Assembly (NCBI GenBank): GCA_028736075.1
Contig: CP117875.1
Coordinates: forward strand, 3,782,001 to 3,846,000
Reading direction: 5' to 3'
Source of the DNA: Chryseobacterium sp. KACC 21268
GTDB taxonomy: Bacteria > Bacteroidota > Bacteroidia > Flavobacteriales > Weeksellaceae
DNA length: 64,000 nucleotides
In this document: positions 63,153 to 64,000 of the stretch, piece after piece
How the letters are laid out: each line of letters begins with the position of its first letter
Numbering within the stretch: position 1 is the first letter of the stretch
Program-made: the position numbers and the translations under genes
Notes under the pieces: generated by a model
What the model saw: only the letters and a program-made list of their open reading frames with translations
Databases searched by the model: none
What the model was told of the DNA's origin: nothing

Positions 63153-64000
63153 TTAGCTTCTCGGTTTCTTATTCTGAAGATAAATCAATTGTCCGGATTT
63201 CGGCTGTTCACCTTGGTTCATCCTGTTTTTGCTATAAAGTTTTTTCTCCTTGATGGCAAATTTCTGAGCAATATCGTGCATCGTTTCGCCCGTTCCAGCT
63301 TTGTAAGTCGCCTTGTTTCCAGATGAATTTTTACCTTCCAGGAAAATGATGTCGTTCTTCGCGAGTTTAGAACTTTCCAATTCGTTATACTTCATCAGAC
63401 GTTTTTCACTGATTCCGAATTTCTTAGAAATCTCAGAAACATCCGCATCCACAGGCATTATGAAGAATTTAAGACCATCGTTTGGATGATTTTTCACGAG
63501 GATATTTTTCAAAAGTGCCGTTCTTGTTTTAGAATCTACGATTTCCGAAACTTTATTTTGTTGTTTGGCGTAGGAGCCTTGCGTGTAATCCACTTTGATG
63601 GTTGGCGGAGCAACTCTGTCATTTTGTTTTTCCTGACCCAATTGCGCCATAAAAACCGCATCGTTATTCAGCGCAGGATACAATTTCAAGATGGCATAGT
63701 AAACCTCATCTTTGCTCGTATTATCAAACTCGTATAATTTGTACCGCTCGATTTTATCAATCAAAATATGCGCATATCTAGGATTCGTCGCATAGCCCGC
63801 TTTTTTCAGTCCGTGCGCCCAAGCCTTGTAATCCTTCGCATCCAGCTTGAACAATCCGACATAGTATTTTCGCGTCGCTAAAAAAATCGAATGGTCTTCG
63901 TAAGACTGCTTCGGGTCATCATACACGCGGAAACACTCGTTGGGAGCGTCGTCCGTGTGGCTCATCGTTTTTCCCGTCCAATCCTCTTTGCATTTGATTC
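63153..64000 (-). CDS. Glucosaminidase with LysM repeats, 5' part cut by the window edge
   Basis: This is a partial N-acetylglucosaminidase (GH73/FlgJ-like). The reading frame continues upstream of ATG 63965 to the window end, and its residues there (IKCKEDWTGKT before MSHTDDAPNECFRVYD) match the usual interior of this family, so ATG 63965 is not the start. Visible parts are the end of the catalytic domain (YGLFKLDAKDYKAWAHGLKKAGYATNPRYA is the typical signature region) and two LysM-type peptidoglycan-binding modules (about the last 100 residues, VSEISKKFGISEKRLMKYNEL and TMHDIAQKFAIKEKKLYSKN). It would remodel the cell wall. Confidence 0.88.
   Translation of the reverse strand, partial: IKCKEDWTGKTMSHTDDAPNECFRVYDDPKQSYEDHSIFLATRKYYVGLFKLDAKDYKAWAHGLKKAGYATNPRYAHILIDKIERYKLYEFDNTSKDEVYYAILKLYPALNNDAVFMAQLGQEKQNDRVAPPTIKVDYTQGSYAKQQNKVSEIVDSKTRTALLKNILVKNHPNDGLKFFIMPVDADVSEISKKFGISEKRLMKYNELESSKLAKNDIIFLEGKNSSGNKATYKAGTGETMHDIAQKFAIKEKKLYSKNRMNQGEQPKSGQLIYLQNKKPRS

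Noticed and set aside
1-64000. tRNA or rRNA genes, prophage, defence locus
   Set aside because: No cloverleaf, ribosomal RNA sequence, phage structural gene or defence family was recognised in any gap or frame.

Overview
This window reads as chromosomal DNA of a Bacteroidota bacterium of the Flavobacteriia, most like Chryseobacterium and its relatives (Weeksellaceae). The grounds are AT-rich intergenic DNA, promoter elements of the flavobacterial type (TAnnTTTG at -7), type IX secretion genes (porU, porV) with cargo carrying the C-terminal sorting domain, and family-typical neighbours such as DUF6702/HupE and DUF2339/DUF3999. No rRNA, tRNA, CRISPR array, prophage or transposase gene was seen. 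The genus is inferred from protein style and was not tested by a search.

Layout. 1-5.3 kb: porU-porV, the sortase and shuttle of type IX secretion. 5.4-8.2 kb: a FUSC-type membrane protein convergent with a phosphopantetheinyl transferase. 8.3-14.7 kb: a small membrane protein and a three-gene RND efflux operon (adaptor, pump, outer-membrane channel). 14.8-17.3 kb: a TetR regulator, a quinone-oxidoreductase-like enzyme and an SDR, with two matching operators. 17.6-28.9 kb: fabF, a HugZ-like protein, ahcY, a YiaA-like membrane protein, a lipoprotein, pepD, a secreted M4 metalloprotease, an FKBP/SlyD and radA. 29-34 kb: a DUF479 protein, a TPR/LuxR-type membrane regulator, a secreted VOC protein, DUF6702 diverging from HupE, and an Lrp regulator. 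34-39.8 kb: tamB and tsaD, divergent with 5 bp between their starts. 39.9-48.7 kb: small hypotheticals, a DUF808 protein, rsmE, DUF1572, a TrmH-type methyltransferase, yidC and an exported protein. 48.7-64 kb: pyrG, a large type IX cargo protein, two TPR membrane sensors in tandem, DUF1569, an OYE-type flavoenzyme, the DUF2339/DUF3999 pair, hemL and a glucosaminidase cut by the window edge.

Working together: PorU and PorV would export and process the M4 protease and the HAF/HYR/GEVED protein found in the same window. YidC, TamB, the RND pump and the lipoproteins form the envelope-building theme. AhcY, PyrG, HemL, FabF, TsaD, RsmE, TrmH and RadA are housekeeping.

The least explained content lies between genes. 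There is a dispersed 87-110 bp element in four copies, with conserved ends around a hairpin whose sequence changes while its pairing is kept. A second repeat family (CTTCGA type) has one copy inserted in frame in rsmE. There is also a 21-bp tandem array whose reverse strand spells a six-residue mini-ORF per full unit, and a 21-bp perfect-arm hairpin. These are the main candidates for something undescribed.
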